From Streptococcus pseudopneumoniae (lineage in GTDB: Bacteria > Bacillota > Bacilli > Lactobacillales > Streptococcaceae), in the NCBI RefSeq assembly GCF_001074565.1, contig NZ_JUQX01000057.1, forward strand, positions 1-63,167: a stretch of DNA of 63,167 nucleotides, read 5' to 3'. Shown piece after piece: positions 9,164 through 17,600 of this stretch. The notes beneath the pieces were generated by a model. It made no database searches, was not told where the DNA came from, and saw only the letters and a list, made by a program, of their open reading frames with translations. The position numbers and the translations under genes are program-made. Position 1 is the stretch's first letter. Each line of letters starts with the position of its first letter.

Positions 9164-10333
9164 ATGGACTTAACCAAGCGCTTTAATAAACAATTAGATA
9201 AGATTCAAGTGTCCTTGATTCGTCAGTTTGATCAGGCCATTTCAGAGATCCCTGGAGTTCTGCGTTTGACCTTGGGAGAGCCTGACTTTACAACGCCAGA
9301 TCATGTCAAGGAGGCGGCCAAGCGAGCGATTGACCAGAACCAGTCCTACTATACAGGGATGAGCGGTTTACTGACCTTGCGCCAGGCAGCTAGTGATTTT
9401 GTAAAAGAAAAATACCAGTTGGACTACAATCCTGAAAATGAAATCTTGGTTACTATCGGAGCGACAGAGGCTTTATCTGCTACTTTGACAGCTATCTTGG
9501 AAGAAGGAGACAAGGTTCTTTTGCCAGCTCCTGCTTATCCAGGATATGAGCCTATTGTCAACCTAGTTGGGGCAGAGATTGTCGAGATTGATACAACTGA
9601 AAATGGTTTTGTCTTGACTCCTGAAATGTTGGAAAAGGCAATTTTGGAGCAAGGTGACAAGCTCAAAGCGGTTATTCTTAATTATCCAGCTAATCCGACA
9701 GGGATTACCTATAATCGGGAGCAGTTGGAAGATTTAGCTGCTGTTTTGCGTAAATACGATATTTTTGTGGTCTGTGATGAGGTCTATTCAGAATTGACCT
9801 ATACAGGGGAAAATCATGTATCATTGGGAACTATGCTGAGAGATCAGGCTATTATTATCAATGGCTTATCTAAGTCTCATGCCATGACAGGTTGGCGTTT
9901 AGGCTTTATCTTTGCTCCTGCAGCTTTCACAGCTCAGTTAATCAAGAGTCACCAATATTTGGTTACTGCGGCAAACACCATGGCCCAACATGCTGCAGTA
10001 GAAGCCTTGACCGCTGGTAAAAACGACGCAGAGCCTATGAAGAAGGAATACATCCAGCGTCGAGATTATATTATCGAGAAGATGACTGATCTTGGCTTTG
10101 AAATTATCAAACCAGACGGTGCCTTCTATATCTTTGCTAAGATTCCAGCAGGCTATAATCAAGATTCCTTTGCTTTTCTCAAGGATTTTGCCCAGAAGAA
10201 GGCTGTTGCCTTTATTCCAGGTGCTGCCTTTGGTCGCTACGGAGAAGGCTATATCCGCATTTCTTATGCAGCCAGCATGGAAATAATCAGGGAGGCCATG
10301 AAACGACTTGAGGAGTACATGAGAGAAGCATGA
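9164..10333 (+). CDS. araT: Class I/II pyridoxal-phosphate aminotransferase (AraT type)
   Basis: This 389-residue enzyme transfers amino groups between amino acids and 2-oxo acids. Its placement next to recO and the known streptococcal gene order suggest an aromatic aminotransferase, but specificity cannot be read from sequence. Fold-type I motifs: LGEPDF near residue 39, YPANPTG near 170, CDEVYSEL near 200, and the PLP lysine in SKSHAMTGWRLG near 235. The start at 9164 (MDLTKRFNKQ) follows GGGGG. A longer frame from 9104 would begin inside the promoter. It overlaps recO by four bases. Confidence 0.88.
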   Translation: MDLTKRFNKQLDKIQVSLIRQFDQAISEIPGVLRLTLGEPDFTTPDHVKEAAKRAIDQNQSYYTGMSGLLTLRQAASDFVKEKYQLDYNPENEILVTIGATEALSATLTAILEEGDKVLLPAPAYPGYEPIVNLVGAEIVEIDTTENGFVLTPEMLEKAILEQGDKLKAVILNYPANPTGITYNREQLEDLAAVLRKYDIFVVCDEVYSELTYTGENHVSLGTMLRDQAIIINGLSKSHAMTGWRLGFIFAPAAFTAQLIKSHQYLVTAANTMAQHAAVEALTAGKNDAEPMKKEYIQRRDYIIEKMTDLGFEIIKPDGAFYIFAKIPAGYNQDSFAFLKDFAQKKAVAFIPGAAFGRYGEGYIRISYAASMEIIREAMKRLEEYMREA

Positions 10334-11100
10334 TCCAGTCTATAACGAGTCAAGGTCTCGTACTCTACAATCGTAACTTTCGGGAGGATGATAAGCTAGT
10401 CAAAATCTTCACCGAGCAGGCTGGGAAGCGCATGTTTTTTGTCAAACACGCTGGTCAATCCAAATTAGCTCCGGTTATTCAGCCCTTGGTACTAGCTCGT
10501 TTTCTCTTGCGAATCAATGATGACGGCCTTAGCTACATCGAGGACTATCATGAGGTGATGACCTTTCCCAAAATCAATAGCGACCTCTTTGTCATGGCTT
10601 ATGCGACTTATGTTGCGGCTCTTGCAGATGCTAGTTTGCAGGATAATCAGCAGGATGCTCCCTTGTTTGCCTTCTTGAGAAAGACTCTAGAGTTGATGGA
10701 AGAAGGTTTAGATTATCAGGTTTTGACCAATATTTTTGAAATTCAAATCTTGACCCGATTTGGAATTGGGCTCAATTTTAATGAGTGTGTCTTTTGTCAC
10801 CGCGTAGGTCAGGCCTTTGACTTTTCTTTCAAATATGGAGCCTGCCTCTGTCCAGATCATTATCATGAGGACGAGAAACGTTGTCATCTGAATCCCAACA
10901 TCCCTTATCTGCTCAATCAATTTCAGGCTATTGATTTTGAGACCTTGGAGACCATTTCACTCAAGCCTGAAATCAAGCAAGACTTGCGCAAGTTTATGGA
11001 TCAAATCTATGAAGAGTACGTTGGGATTCACCTAAAATCAAAAAAATTCATTGATTCCCTAGCCGACTGGGGACAATTACTAAAAGAGGAAGACAAATGA
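10330..11100 (+). CDS. recO: DNA repair protein RecO
   Basis: RecO loads RecA on SSB-coated single strands with RecR in gap repair. The 256-residue protein has the N-terminal OB fold ([24 protein letters not shown]), a helical middle and a zinc site with four cysteines: CVFCHRVG near residue 156 and CLCPDH near residue 177. The start overlaps the araT stop as ATGA and its own stop overlaps plsX the same way, indicating coupled translation. Confidence 0.95.
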   Translation: MIQSITSQGLVLYNRNFREDDKLVKIFTEQAGKRMFFVKHAGQSKLAPVIQPLVLARFLLRINDDGLSYIEDYHEVMTFPKINSDLFVMAYATYVAALADASLQDNQQDAPLFAFLRKTLELMEEGLDYQVLTNIFEIQILTRFGIGLNFNECVFCHRVGQAFDFSFKYGACLCPDHYHEDEKRCHLNPNIPYLLNQFQAIDFETLETISLKPEIKQDLRKFMDQIYEEYVGIHLKSKKFIDSLADWGQLLKEEDK

Positions 11101-12089
11101 AAAAAATCGCAGTAGATGCTATGGGGGGCGATTATGCACCCCAAGCCATCGTTGAGGGTGTCAATCAAGCCCTAGCTGACTTTTCAGATATTGAGATTCA
11201 ACTTTACGGAGATGAAAGCAAAATCAAGCAATATCTAACAGCCGCAGAGCGTGTCAGCATCATCCATACAGATGAGAAAATTGATTCAGACGATGAGCCG
11301 ACAAAAGCTATCCGTAAGAAGAAAAATGCCAGCATGATATTGGCGGCTAAGGCAGTCAAAGAGGGAGAGGCAGATGCTGTTCTTTCCGCAGGAAATACAG
11401 GTGCCTTGTTGGCAGCAGGATTCTTCATCGTGGGTCGTATCAAGAATGTCGACCGACCTGGACTTATGTCAACATTGCCAACTATAGATGGAAAAGGCTT
11501 TGATATGCTTGACCTCGGTGCCAATGCGGAAAACACTGCCCAACACCTCCATCAATACGCTGTCCTAGGTTCCTTCTATGCCAAGAATGTTCGCGGGATT
11601 GCAAAACCACGTGTTGGTTTGCTCAACAACGGAACAGAAAGCAGCAAGGGAGACCCGCTTCGTAAGGAAACTTACGAATTGCTAGTAGCTGATGAAAGTT
11701 TGAACTTTATCGGAAACGTAGAAGCGCGTGATCTAATGAATGGCGTTGCGGATGTTGTCGTGACAGATGGTTTCACGGGAAACGCAGTGCTCAAATCTAT
11801 CGAAGGGACAGCTATGGGAATCATGGGCTTGCTCAAGACAGCTATTACAGGTGGCGGTCTTCGAGCTAAACTAGGTGCTCTTCTCCTTAAAGATAGTCTC
11901 AGAGGTTTGAAAAAACAACTCAACTATTCAGATGTTGGAGGAGCGGTCTTGTTTGGTGTCAAGGCACCTGTGGTCAAGACTCATGGCTCAAGTGATGCCA
12001 AGGCTGTGTACAGTACGATTCGTCAGATTCGTACCATGCTAGAAACAGACGTAGTTGCTCAAACTGCGCGTGAATTTTCAGGAGAATAA
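11097..12089 (+). CDS. plsX: Phosphate acyltransferase PlsX
   Basis: PlsX makes acyl-phosphate from acyl-ACP, feeding PlsY in membrane lipid synthesis. The 330-residue protein starts with [14 protein letters not shown] and contains [12 protein letters not shown] (near residue 98), LLDLGAN-like [10 protein letters not shown], and [17 protein letters not shown]. The four-base overlap with recO and the three-base gap to acpP put lipid genes in one transcript with repair and amino acid genes. Confidence 0.96.
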   Translation: MKKIAVDAMGGDYAPQAIVEGVNQALADFSDIEIQLYGDESKIKQYLTAAERVSIIHTDEKIDSDDEPTKAIRKKKNASMILAAKAVKEGEADAVLSAGNTGALLAAGFFIVGRIKNVDRPGLMSTLPTIDGKGFDMLDLGANAENTAQHLHQYAVLGSFYAKNVRGIAKPRVGLLNNGTESSKGDPLRKETYELLVADESLNFIGNVEARDLMNGVADVVVTDGFTGNAVLKSIEGTAMGIMGLLKTAITGGGLRAKLGALLLKDSLRGLKKQLNYSDVGGAVLFGVKAPVVKTHGSSDAKAVYSTIRQIRTMLETDVVAQTAREFSGE

Positions 12090-12092
12090 CAG

Positions 12093-12329
12093 ATGATAAA
12101 CAAAGAAATTTTTGACCGTATCGTGACCATTATCCAAGAAAGACAGGGAGAAAACTTTGTCGTAACAGAAGCCTTGAGTTTGAAGGACGATCTTGATGCA
12201 GACTCAGTGGACTTGATGGAGTTCGTCTTGACGCTAGAAGATGAATTTGGAATCGAAATCAGCGATGAGGAAATTGACCATCTTCAAAGTGTAACAGATG
12301 TAATTGAAACCATTAAAGGTAAAATATAG
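12093..12329 (+). CDS. acpP: Acyl carrier protein
   Basis: The 78-residue acidic protein is the carrier of acyl chains. The phosphopantetheine attachment serine is in DADSVDLMEF (Ser at about residue 37). The helical pattern and length fit ACP. Adjacent plsX uses acyl-ACP, so this copy may serve phospholipid synthesis; the fatty-acid gene cluster elsewhere in streptococci encodes another ACP. The ATG follows AGGAGAATAACAG, three bases after the plsX stop. Confidence 0.93.
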   Translation: MINKEIFDRIVTIIQERQGENFVVTEALSLKDDLDADSVDLMEFVLTLEDEFGIEISDEEIDHLQSVTDVIETIKGKI

Positions 12330-12336
12330 CCAAAAG

Positions 12337-12362
12337 CAACATGCAAGTCATGTTGTTTTTTT
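12337..12362 (+). terminator. Terminator of the araT-acpP operon
   Basis: Stem CAACATG (12337-12343) with CATGTTG (12349-12355), loop CAAGT, followed by a T run. Confidence 0.88.
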
Positions 12363-12404
12363 ATTTGCAGAAAAAAGAAAAACGTTAAAATTTTTAGTAG
12401 AAAT

Positions 12405-12412
12405 TGCGAATA
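12405..12412 (+). promoter_or_regulatory. Putative ComX cin-box 1 (tiny-peptide array)
   Basis: TGCGAATA, seven of eight matches to the ComX box TACGAATA, with an ATTTTTA tract about ten bases upstream where the ComX T-rich element is expected. It lies 39 bases before the first 16-residue ORF. Confidence 0.55.
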
Positions 12413-12443
12413 AAGAGACGAGAAAGAAAAAGGAGGAACGTTT

Positions 12444-12494
12444 ATGTATGTTACCGGTTTTTATCCCTGGTTCATTAAGTGGTTTTTAAAATAA
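12444..12494 (+). CDS. Tiny peptide 1, MYVTGFYPWFIKWFLK
   Basis: The peptide has 16 residues, preceded by a perfect AGGAGG (12431-12436) seven bases from the ATG. It is strongly hydrophobic and aromatic with a cationic C-terminal half (three lysines, two Trp). It shares Pro-8, Trp-9, Lys-12 and Trp-13 with peptide 2. It has no double-glycine leader or signal peptide. It is too short for ordinary gene finders. The function is unknown. Lytic or leaderless bacteriocin-like activity, or a signal, are inferences from composition and neighbours. Confidence 0.65.
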   Translation: MYVTGFYPWFIKWFLK

Positions 12495-12526
12495 AAATGA
12501 ATAAGTTGCTCATTTTCGAATTGTTT

Positions 12527-12534
12527 TTCGAATA
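12527..12534 (+). promoter_or_regulatory. Putative ComX cin-box 2
   Basis: TTCGAATA after a T-rich stretch, identical to the box upstream of dut-radA in this window. It is 41 bases before tiny peptide ORF 2. Confidence 0.6.
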
Positions 12535-12567
12535 GATAGGTAAGAAGAAAAGGAAGGAGACTACGCG

Positions 12568-12618
12568 ATGTATTTACCAATCTTATTGCCATGGTTGATC
12601 AAATGGTATTTAAAATAA
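12568..12618 (+). CDS. Tiny peptide 2, MYLPILLPWLIKWYLK
   Basis: The peptide has 16 residues behind AAGGAAGGAGA. It aligns without gaps to peptide 1 (MY, PW, IKW, LK shared) and to peptide 3 at Trp-9, Lys-12 and Trp-13. Substitutions keep hydrophobic or aromatic character, and synonymous differences such as AAG/AAA suggest the amino-acid sequence is what is kept. Role as for peptide 1. Confidence 0.65.
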   Translation: MYLPILLPWLIKWYLK

Positions 12619-12649
12619 ATGAAATTTACCTGTTCATTTTAAATCACTT

Positions 12650-12657
12650 CTCGAATA
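12650..12657 (+). promoter_or_regulatory. Degenerate ComX-like box 3
   Basis: CTCGAATA, at the same place in the repeat as box 2, 41 bases before ORF 3. The first base departs from the consensus, so activity is less certain. Confidence 0.4.
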
Positions 12658-12690
12658 GATAAGTGAGAAGAAAAGGAAGGAGAGAAGAAA

Positions 12691-12741
12691 ATGATTTCAG
12701 TAATTTACCCAATCTGGCTATTTAAGTGGCTTAGAGGTTAA
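12691..12741 (+). CDS. Tiny peptide 3, MISVIYPIWLFKWLRG
   Basis: The peptide has 16 residues behind AAGGAAGGAGA with nine bases of spacing. It is the most diverged copy: the Pro shifts by one and the C terminus is LRG instead of [FY]LK, but Trp-9, Lys-12 and Trp-13 remain. It is followed at 36 bases by the double-glycine peptide genes, probably in the same transcript. Confidence 0.62.
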   Translation: MISVIYPIWLFKWLRG

Positions 12742-12776
12742 AGATTAAATATATAGAAAAAATAAGGAGAAAAAAG

Positions 12777-12965
12777 ATGACAAACTTTGACAAAATGGAA
12801 CAGAACTTTGTAGCTCTTACTGAAGAAGAGTTGATGGATGTGGATGGGGGAGCATGGCCGATTGTAGCTTGGGTGATTGCTAATCCTGTGACAGCAGCTA
12901 AAATTGCTGGTGGAATTACTGCAGTAGGAATTGCAGGTTATAATTATGTGACGGGTAGATGGTAA
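12777..12965 (+). CDS. Double-glycine leader bacteriocin-like peptide
   Basis: The 62-residue precursor has a 25-residue leader ending in VDGG, with the usual hydrophobic/acidic pattern (FVALTEEELMDVDGG). The predicted mature peptide is 37 residues, beginning AWPIVAWVIANP and containing AGGITAVGIAG, a GxxxG-type helix motif of two-peptide (class IIb) bacteriocins. C39-peptidase ABC transporters such as the ComA encoded 1 kb downstream remove such leaders. AAGGAG precedes the ATG by eight bases. The target is unknown. Confidence 0.85.
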   Translation: MTNFDKMEQNFVALTEEELMDVDGGAWPIVAWVIANPVTAAKIAGGITAVGIAGYNYVTGRW

Positions 12966-12982
12966 TAGAAGGAGGAGATGAT

Positions 12983-13150
12983 ATGGAAAAATCTATTTTA
13001 GAATTTGAAACAATGACTGATACGGACTTGCAGGAAATTCAAGGGGGAGCCTTTCCCCTTCTTATCCCTGTGGCAGTCGGTTTTGTAAAAGGATTTGTAT
13101 ATACAGGTGGAGCTATTTTAACAACTCGAGCACTCTTTTCAGGTAAATAG
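12983..13150 (+). CDS. Second double-glycine leader peptide
   Basis: The 55-residue precursor has a 22-residue leader ending IQGG and a 33-residue mature part, AFPLLIPVAVGFVKGFV onward, which is hydrophobic and glycine-rich and ends in basic residues. The start at 12983 lies six bases after GGAGGAG. An upstream GTG frame would spoil the leader length. It is 17 bases after the first peptide gene, so the two probably act as a two-peptide bacteriocin. Confidence 0.82.
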   Translation: MEKSILEFETMTDTDLQEIQGGAFPLLIPVAVGFVKGFVYTGGAILTTRALFSGK

Positions 13151-13159
13151 GAGTCTGCT

Positions 13160-13348
13160 ATGAAAAAAATCTTATTAGGATTTGCTGAGGGGTATTTTGT
13201 CGTATCGATCATTCTTTATATCGCAACGTATATGATTGTGAAAAATCCGATCAATACCCTGTTTTATCCAGAAACCTATCCAATTCTGCTTGGTCTGTTT
13301 TATGTAGGATACAAGTACAAAACAAAAGAAAGTACGATTGGGAATTGA
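13160..13348 (+). CDS. Small membrane protein, putative bacteriocin immunity
   Basis: The 62-residue protein has two hydrophobic segments (about residues 12-28 and 40-53) and a lysine-rich C terminus. It starts nine bases after the second peptide gene. Small membrane proteins in this position are usually immunity proteins. No family is recognised, so this is inferred from context. Confidence 0.65.
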   Translation: MKKILLGFAEGYFVVSIILYIATYMIVKNPINTLFYPETYPILLGLFYVGYKYKTKESTIGN

Positions 13349-13372
13349 TGGACCATCAGATTGGAGTTTGAG

Positions 13373-13555
13373 ATGAAAGTTGTTCAATTACTAGGAAACA
13401 CTTGGCCAGAGACCACTGTATTATTTAGCTCGATGGCTTATCTAATTATTAGAATCGTGGCTAACGTAAACAAAATAAATCTACCTACGATTTCCTTGTT
13501 TTTAGTGGTTTTTATTTTACTGTGTCGGGGCCAAGGAGAAAGAAAAGGAGAATAG
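13373..13555 (+). CDS. Small membrane protein, putative immunity or accessory
   Basis: The 60-residue protein has two hydrophobic stretches (around residues 14-30 and 38-51) and a charged tail RGQGERKGE. The ATG at 13373 is preceded by TTGGAG. A TTG four codons earlier is possible. It belongs to the same gene string as the bacteriocin peptides. No homologue is recognised. Confidence 0.55.
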   Translation: MKVVQLLGNTWPETTVLFSSMAYLIIRIVANVNKINLPTISLFLVVFILLCRGQGERKGE

Positions 13556-13556
13556 A

Positions 13557-13751
13557 ATGAATAGGATTGTAAAATATGTTCTACTATTCACTTTCCTATT
13601 TTTGATGAATATTTTCATCTTTGGGATACTAGCAACTCTTGGATTTCAAGTAACAATGAGTGAAAATAGTTATATGGTGCCCCCGGTGTTTGCGTTTATC
13701 GTTTTATACACTATTCACAAAAGAAGTGGGAAATGTAAGAAATCTCTGTAA
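13557..13751 (+). CDS. Small membrane protein, putative immunity or accessory
   Basis: The 64-residue protein has two membrane helices (about 7-30 and 40-53) and a basic end (HKRSGKCKKSL). AAAGGAG precedes the ATG, which lies one base after the previous stop. It is the last gene before the terminator at 13764, closing the peptide operon. Function is inferred from position only. Confidence 0.6.
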   Translation: MNRIVKYVLLFTFLFLMNIFIFGILATLGFQVTMSENSYMVPPVFAFIVLYTIHKRSGKCKKSL

Positions 13752-13763
13752 TTGAATATTTTA

Positions 13764-13793
13764 GGCAGGACTCTTGTTCTGCCTCTTTTCTTT
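13764..13793 (+). terminator. Terminator of the bacteriocin-like operon
   Basis: Stem GGCAGGA (13764-13770) with TTCTGCC (13777-13783), one wobble, followed by a T-rich tract. It separates the peptide genes from comAB. Confidence 0.75.
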
Positions 13794-13835
13794 GACAAAA
13801 AGTGCTGTTTAGGCGTGGATATTGTTTTTTCAGAA

Positions 13836-13870
13836 ACAATTCCCTTATTTCTTCTTCGTTTGGTTAAAAT
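13836..13870 (+). promoter_or_regulatory. Putative ComE-controlled promoter of comAB
   Basis: ACAATTCCC (13836-13844) is followed after 12 bases by CGTTTGGTT (13857-13865), an imperfect pair with the 9-12-9 spacing described for ComE. TAAAAT follows at 13865-13870. The second half matches poorly. Support comes mainly from the known ComE control of comAB. Confidence 0.45.
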
Positions 13871-13916
13871 AATCTTACAAAGTTTTTAAGAGATTGTTAG
13901 AAAAAAGGAGATAGAT

Positions 13917-16070
13917 ATGAAATTTGGGAAAAGACACTATCGTCCCCAGGTGGATCAGATGGATTGTGGCGTGGCTTCCTTGGCTATGGTCTTTGGCTAC
14001 TACGGTAGTTATTACTCCTTGGCTCATCTACGAGAGTTGGCCAAGACGACTATGGATGGGACGACTGCTTTGGGTGTTGTAAAGGTAGCAGAGGAGCTTG
14101 GCTTTGAGACGCGTGCTATCAAGGCGGATATGACGCTCTTTGACTTGCCAGATTTGACCTTTCCCTTTGTGGCCCATGTGCTCAAGGAAGGGAAGCTGCT
14201 CCACTACTATGTGGTGACAGGTCAGGATAAAAAGCACATTCATATCGCCGATCCAGATCCCAGTGTTAAGCTGACCAAGATTTCCCGTGAGCGTTTTGCG
14301 CAAGAATGGACAGGGGTCAGTCTCTTTATGGCGCCATCTCCAGACTATAAACCCCATAAGGAGAAAAAACAGGGACTCCTATCCTTCTTGCCAATATTAT
14401 TCAAACAACGTGGCTTAATTGCCAATATCGTCCTAGCGACACTCTTGGTGACCCTGATTAACATTGTAGGTTCTTATTATCTGCAGTCTATCATTGACAG
14501 TTACGTACCAGACCAGATGCGCTCGACACTGGGTATTATCTCTATTGGGCTGGTTATCGTCTATATCCTCCAGCAGATTTTGTCTTATGCGCAGGAATAC
14601 CTCTTACTTGTTCTGGGTCAACGGTTGTCCATTGATGTGATTTTGTCCTACATCAAGCATGTTTTTCATCTGCCGATGTCCTTTTTCGCGACACGCAGGA
14701 CAGGAGAAATCGTATCTCGTTTTACAGATGCCAACAGTATCATCGATGCGTTGGCGTCGACCATTCTTTCGATTTTCCTAGATGTGTCGACGATTTTGAT
14801 TATCTCGCTTGTCTTATTTTCACAAAATATGACACTCTTTTTCATTAGTCTGCTTGCGCTTCCCATCTATACAGTGATTATCTTTGTTTTTATGAAGCCT
14901 TTTGAAAAGATGAATCGGGATACCATGGAAGCCAATGCGGTTCTGTCTTCTTCTATCATCGAGGACATCAACGGTATTGAGACCATTAAGTCTTTGACCA
15001 GTGAAAGTTTGCGCTATCAAAAGATTGACAAGGAATTTGTGGCTTATCTGAAAAAATCCTTTACCTATAGTCGGGCAGAAAGCCAGCAAAAGGCACTGAA
15101 AAAAGTTGCCCAGCTTCTGCTCAATGTTGCCGTTCTCTGGCTAGGAGCCATTCTTGTTATGGATGGGAAAATGAGTTTGGGCCAGCTGATCACTTATAAC
15201 ACCCTGCTCGTTTACTTTACCAATCCTTTGGAAAATATTATCAACCTACAAACCAAACTTCAGACAGCGCAGGTTGCCAATAATCGCTTAAATGAGGTTT
15301 ATCTAGTAGCTTCGGAGTTTGAGGAGAAGAAAACGGTAGAAGATTTGAGCATGATGAAGGGAGATATGACCTTTAAGCAGGTTCACTACAAGTATGGCTA
15401 TGGTCGTGACGTCTTGTCGGATATCAATTTGACCATTCCGCAAGGGTCTAAGATGGCTTTTGTGGGGATTTCAGGGTCAGGCAAGACTACCTTAGCCAAG
15501 ATGATGGTTAATTTTTACGACCCAAGTCAAGGGGAGATTAGTCTAGGTGGTGTCAATCTTAATCAGATTGATAAAAAGGCCCTGCGCCAGTACATCAACT
15601 ATCTGCCTCAACAGCCCTATGTCTTTAACGGAACGATTTTGGAGAATCTGCTCCTTGGAGCCAAGGAGGGGACGACTCAGGAGGATATCTTACGGGCAGT
15701 TGAATTGGCAGAGATTCGGGAGGATATAGAGCGCATGCCACTGAATTATCAGACAGAATTGACTTCGGATGGGGCAGGTATTTCTGGGGGGCAACGACAA
15801 CGAATCGCTTTGGCGCGTGCCCTTTTAACGGATGCGCCTGTTCTGATATTGGACGAGGCAACTAGTAGTCTGGATATCTTGACAGAAAAGCGGATTGTCG
15901 ATAATCTCATGACACTAGACAAGACCCTTATTTTCATCGCCCACCGCTTGACCATTGCTGAGCGAACAGAGAAGGTTGTTGTCTTGGATCAGGGCAAGAT
16001 TGTCGAAGAAGGCAACCATGCAGACTTGCTTGCCCGAGGTGAATTTTACGCCCATTTGGTCAATAGCTAG
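13917..16070 (+). CDS. comA: ComA, competence-peptide processing and export ABC transporter
   Basis: ComA cleaves double-glycine leaders and exports peptides, classically the competence-stimulating peptide from ComC. The 717-residue protein has, in order, an N-terminal C39 peptidase (Cys-17 in DCGVAS, His-96 in LLHYY, Asp-112), a six-helix ABC membrane domain (about 165-450), and an ATPase domain with Walker A GISGSGKTT, signature ISGGQRQR, Walker B VLILDEA and an AHR switch. AAAGGAG precedes the ATG. ComB follows 12 bases later. Next to GG-peptide genes, it probably also handles them. Confidence 0.96.
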   Translation: MKFGKRHYRPQVDQMDCGVASLAMVFGYYGSYYSLAHLRELAKTTMDGTTALGVVKVAEELGFETRAIKADMTLFDLPDLTFPFVAHVLKEGKLLHYYVVTGQDKKHIHIADPDPSVKLTKISRERFAQEWTGVSLFMAPSPDYKPHKEKKQGLLSFLPILFKQRGLIANIVLATLLVTLINIVGSYYLQSIIDSYVPDQMRSTLGIISIGLVIVYILQQILSYAQEYLLLVLGQRLSIDVILSYIKHVFHLPMSFFATRRTGEIVSRFTDANSIIDALASTILSIFLDVSTILIISLVLFSQNMTLFFISLLALPIYTVIIFVFMKPFEKMNRDTMEANAVLSSSIIEDINGIETIKSLTSESLRYQKIDKEFVAYLKKSFTYSRAESQQKALKKVAQLLLNVAVLWLGAILVMDGKMSLGQLITYNTLLVYFTNPLENIINLQTKLQTAQVANNRLNEVYLVASEFEEKKTVEDLSMMKGDMTFKQVHYKYGYGRDVLSDINLTIPQGSKMAFVGISGSGKTTLAKMMVNFYDPSQGEISLGGVNLNQIDKKALRQYINYLPQQPYVFNGTILENLLLGAKEGTTQEDILRAVELAEIREDIERMPLNYQTELTSDGAGISGGQRQRIALARALLTDAPVLILDEATSSLDILTEKRIVDNLMTLDKTLIFIAHRLTIAERTEKVVVLDQGKIVEEGNHADLLARGEFYAHLVNS

Positions 16071-16082
16071 AAAGAGGAGAAG

Positions 16083-17432
16083 ATGAAACCAGAATTTTTA
16101 GAAAGTGCGGAGTTTTACCATCGTCGTTACCATAATTTTTCCAGTCGGGTGATTTTACCTATGTCGCTTCTGCTCGTGTTTCTGTTTGGATTTGCAGTCT
16201 TTGCTGAGAAAGAGATTAGTTTGTCTACTAGAGCTACTGTCGAACCTAGTCGGATCATTGCCAACATCCAGTCGACTAGCAATCAACGGATTGTGGCAAA
16301 TTATCTGGAAGAAAATAAACTGGTCAAGCAGGGGGATTTACTCGTTGAGTACCAGCAGGGGGCGGAAGCTGTTCAAGCTGAAGCATACGCCAGTCAATTG
16401 GAGATGTTAAAGGATCAAAAAAAGCAGTTGGGTTATTTGCAATCCAGTTTGAAAGAGGGGAGTGATCAATTTCCAGAGGCGGATAAGTTTGGATATCAGG
16501 AGATGTTTCGAGACTATCTCAGCCAAGCTAGTAGTCTTAGGAGCAATGTTTCTCAACAAAATGCCAGCATCTCTTCTCAAAATGCAGCCGCAAGTCAGAG
16601 TCAGGCTGAGATTGGCAACCTTATCAGCCAAACAGAGGATAAAATCCGAGATTACAAAACAGCTAAGTCGGCGATTGAAAAAGGAGATCAACTGGATAGT
16701 CAAAATGCAGCCTACTCATTTTATCAGACTTATAAAAACCAAGCTGGAGATGATTCGCAAGCTAAATCGCAAGTTATTGCACAGGTGGATGCACAAATTG
16801 CCCAGCTAGAGTCTAGTTTAGCTACTTATCGTGTGCAGTATGCGGGTTCTGGAGCTCAACAAGCCTACGCAACGGGACTAGATAGTCAACTGGAATCGCT
16901 CAAATCTCAGCACCTAGTCAAAGTCGGTCAGGAATTAACCCTTTTGGATCAGAAAATTTTGGAGGCAGAGTCGGGTAAGAAAGTCCAAGGAGGTTTGCTG
17001 GACAAGGGGAAAATTACAGCAAGTGAGGATGGGGTGATTCACCTTAATCCTGAGACCAGTGAATCTACGATGGTTGCAGAAGGGAGCCTGCTCGCTCAAC
17101 TCTACCCAGCCTTGGAAAAAGAAGGTAAAACTAAACTCACGGCTTATCTTAGTTCAAAAGATGTTGCAAGGCTCAAGGTCGGTGATTCTGTTCGTTTCAC
17201 TACAAGCAAGGATGCCAATAAAGAGCTCGTTCTTGTTTCTGCGATTACGAATATTGATGCGACAGCTACCAAGACTGAAAAGGGCAATTTCTTTAAAATA
17301 GAGGCGGAGACCAGTCTGACTCCTGAACAGGCAGAAAGTCTTCGCTATGGTTCAGAAGGGCGTTTGACGCTAATCACAGGGAAGAAAAGCTATTTGCGCT
17401 ATTATTGGGATCAATTTTTGAACAGAGAATAA
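16083..17432 (+). CDS. comB: ComB, accessory factor of the ComA exporter
   Basis: ComB, of the HlyD/membrane-fusion type, is needed with ComA for peptide export. The 449-residue protein has a single N-terminal membrane helix (about 22-42), a long Gln/Ala/Ser-rich coiled-coil middle (about 95-290), and a C-terminal lipoyl/beta-barrel-like part. It lacks a signal cleavage site. AGAGGAG precedes the start. It is the last gene before a strong terminator. Confidence 0.94.
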   Translation: MKPEFLESAEFYHRRYHNFSSRVILPMSLLLVFLFGFAVFAEKEISLSTRATVEPSRIIANIQSTSNQRIVANYLEENKLVKQGDLLVEYQQGAEAVQAEAYASQLEMLKDQKKQLGYLQSSLKEGSDQFPEADKFGYQEMFRDYLSQASSLRSNVSQQNASISSQNAAASQSQAEIGNLISQTEDKIRDYKTAKSAIEKGDQLDSQNAAYSFYQTYKNQAGDDSQAKSQVIAQVDAQIAQLESSLATYRVQYAGSGAQQAYATGLDSQLESLKSQHLVKVGQELTLLDQKILEAESGKKVQGGLLDKGKITASEDGVIHLNPETSESTMVAEGSLLAQLYPALEKEGKTKLTAYLSSKDVARLKVGDSVRFTTSKDANKELVLVSAITNIDATATKTEKGNFFKIEAETSLTPEQAESLRYGSEGRLTLITGKKSYLRYYWDQFLNRE

Positions 17433-17462
17433 TGTTCGTCTTTTTTCGAGATAACTGATTGA

Positions 17463-17496
17463 AAAACTGTAAGACAAAGGTGTTTTGCAGTTTTTT
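17463..17496 (+). terminator. Terminator of comAB
   Basis: A 14-bp stem with two wobble pairs (17463-17476 with 17481-17494), AAGG loop and T tract. Confidence 0.9.
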
Positions 17497-17523
17497 CTTT
17501 ACGCAACAAGCGCTATTTTGTTA

Positions 17524-17568
17524 ATAGTTCGTAAAAATCTTGAATTTTTGTTTGTTTTGTGGTAGAAT
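17524..17568 (+). promoter_or_regulatory. purC promoter with PurBox-like site
   Basis: TTGAAT (17540-17545), 17 bases, TAGAAT (17563-17568). Immediately upstream, 17524-17536 read on the minus strand is TTTTACGAACTAT, 11 of 13 matches to the lactococcal PurR box AWWWCCGAACWWT. Regulation by a PurR activator is therefore likely. The box is closer to the -35 than in Lactococcus. Confidence 0.6.
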
Positions 17569-17600
17569 GTGCTCAAGTAATACGAAAGGCGAACTTTAAA

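Larger units (their letters stand above)
12405..12741 (+). repeat. Tandem array of three about 123-bp units, each promoter-like box plus 16-residue ORF
   Basis: The three ATG codons are at 12444, 12568 and 12691 (spacing 124 and 123). The box-to-ATG distances are 39, 41 and 41. The spacers before ORFs 2 and 3 align closely: CGAATAGATA, then AAGAAGAAAAGGAAGGAGA-like purine-rich ribosome-binding regions. The ORFs all have 16 codons. This indicates duplication of a regulatory-plus-coding unit, with unit 1 more diverged. Confidence 0.8.

Noticed and set aside
12498..12536. 12-codon ORF MNKLLIFELFFE after tiny peptide 1
   Set aside because: It has no ribosome-binding site, runs through the second ComX-like box, and the corresponding unit 3 spacer does not preserve it.
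17433..17600. Purine riboswitch before purC
   Set aside because: The leader contains a terminator for comAB and a sigma-A promoter but no conserved purine-aptamer core; PurR-type control fits better.
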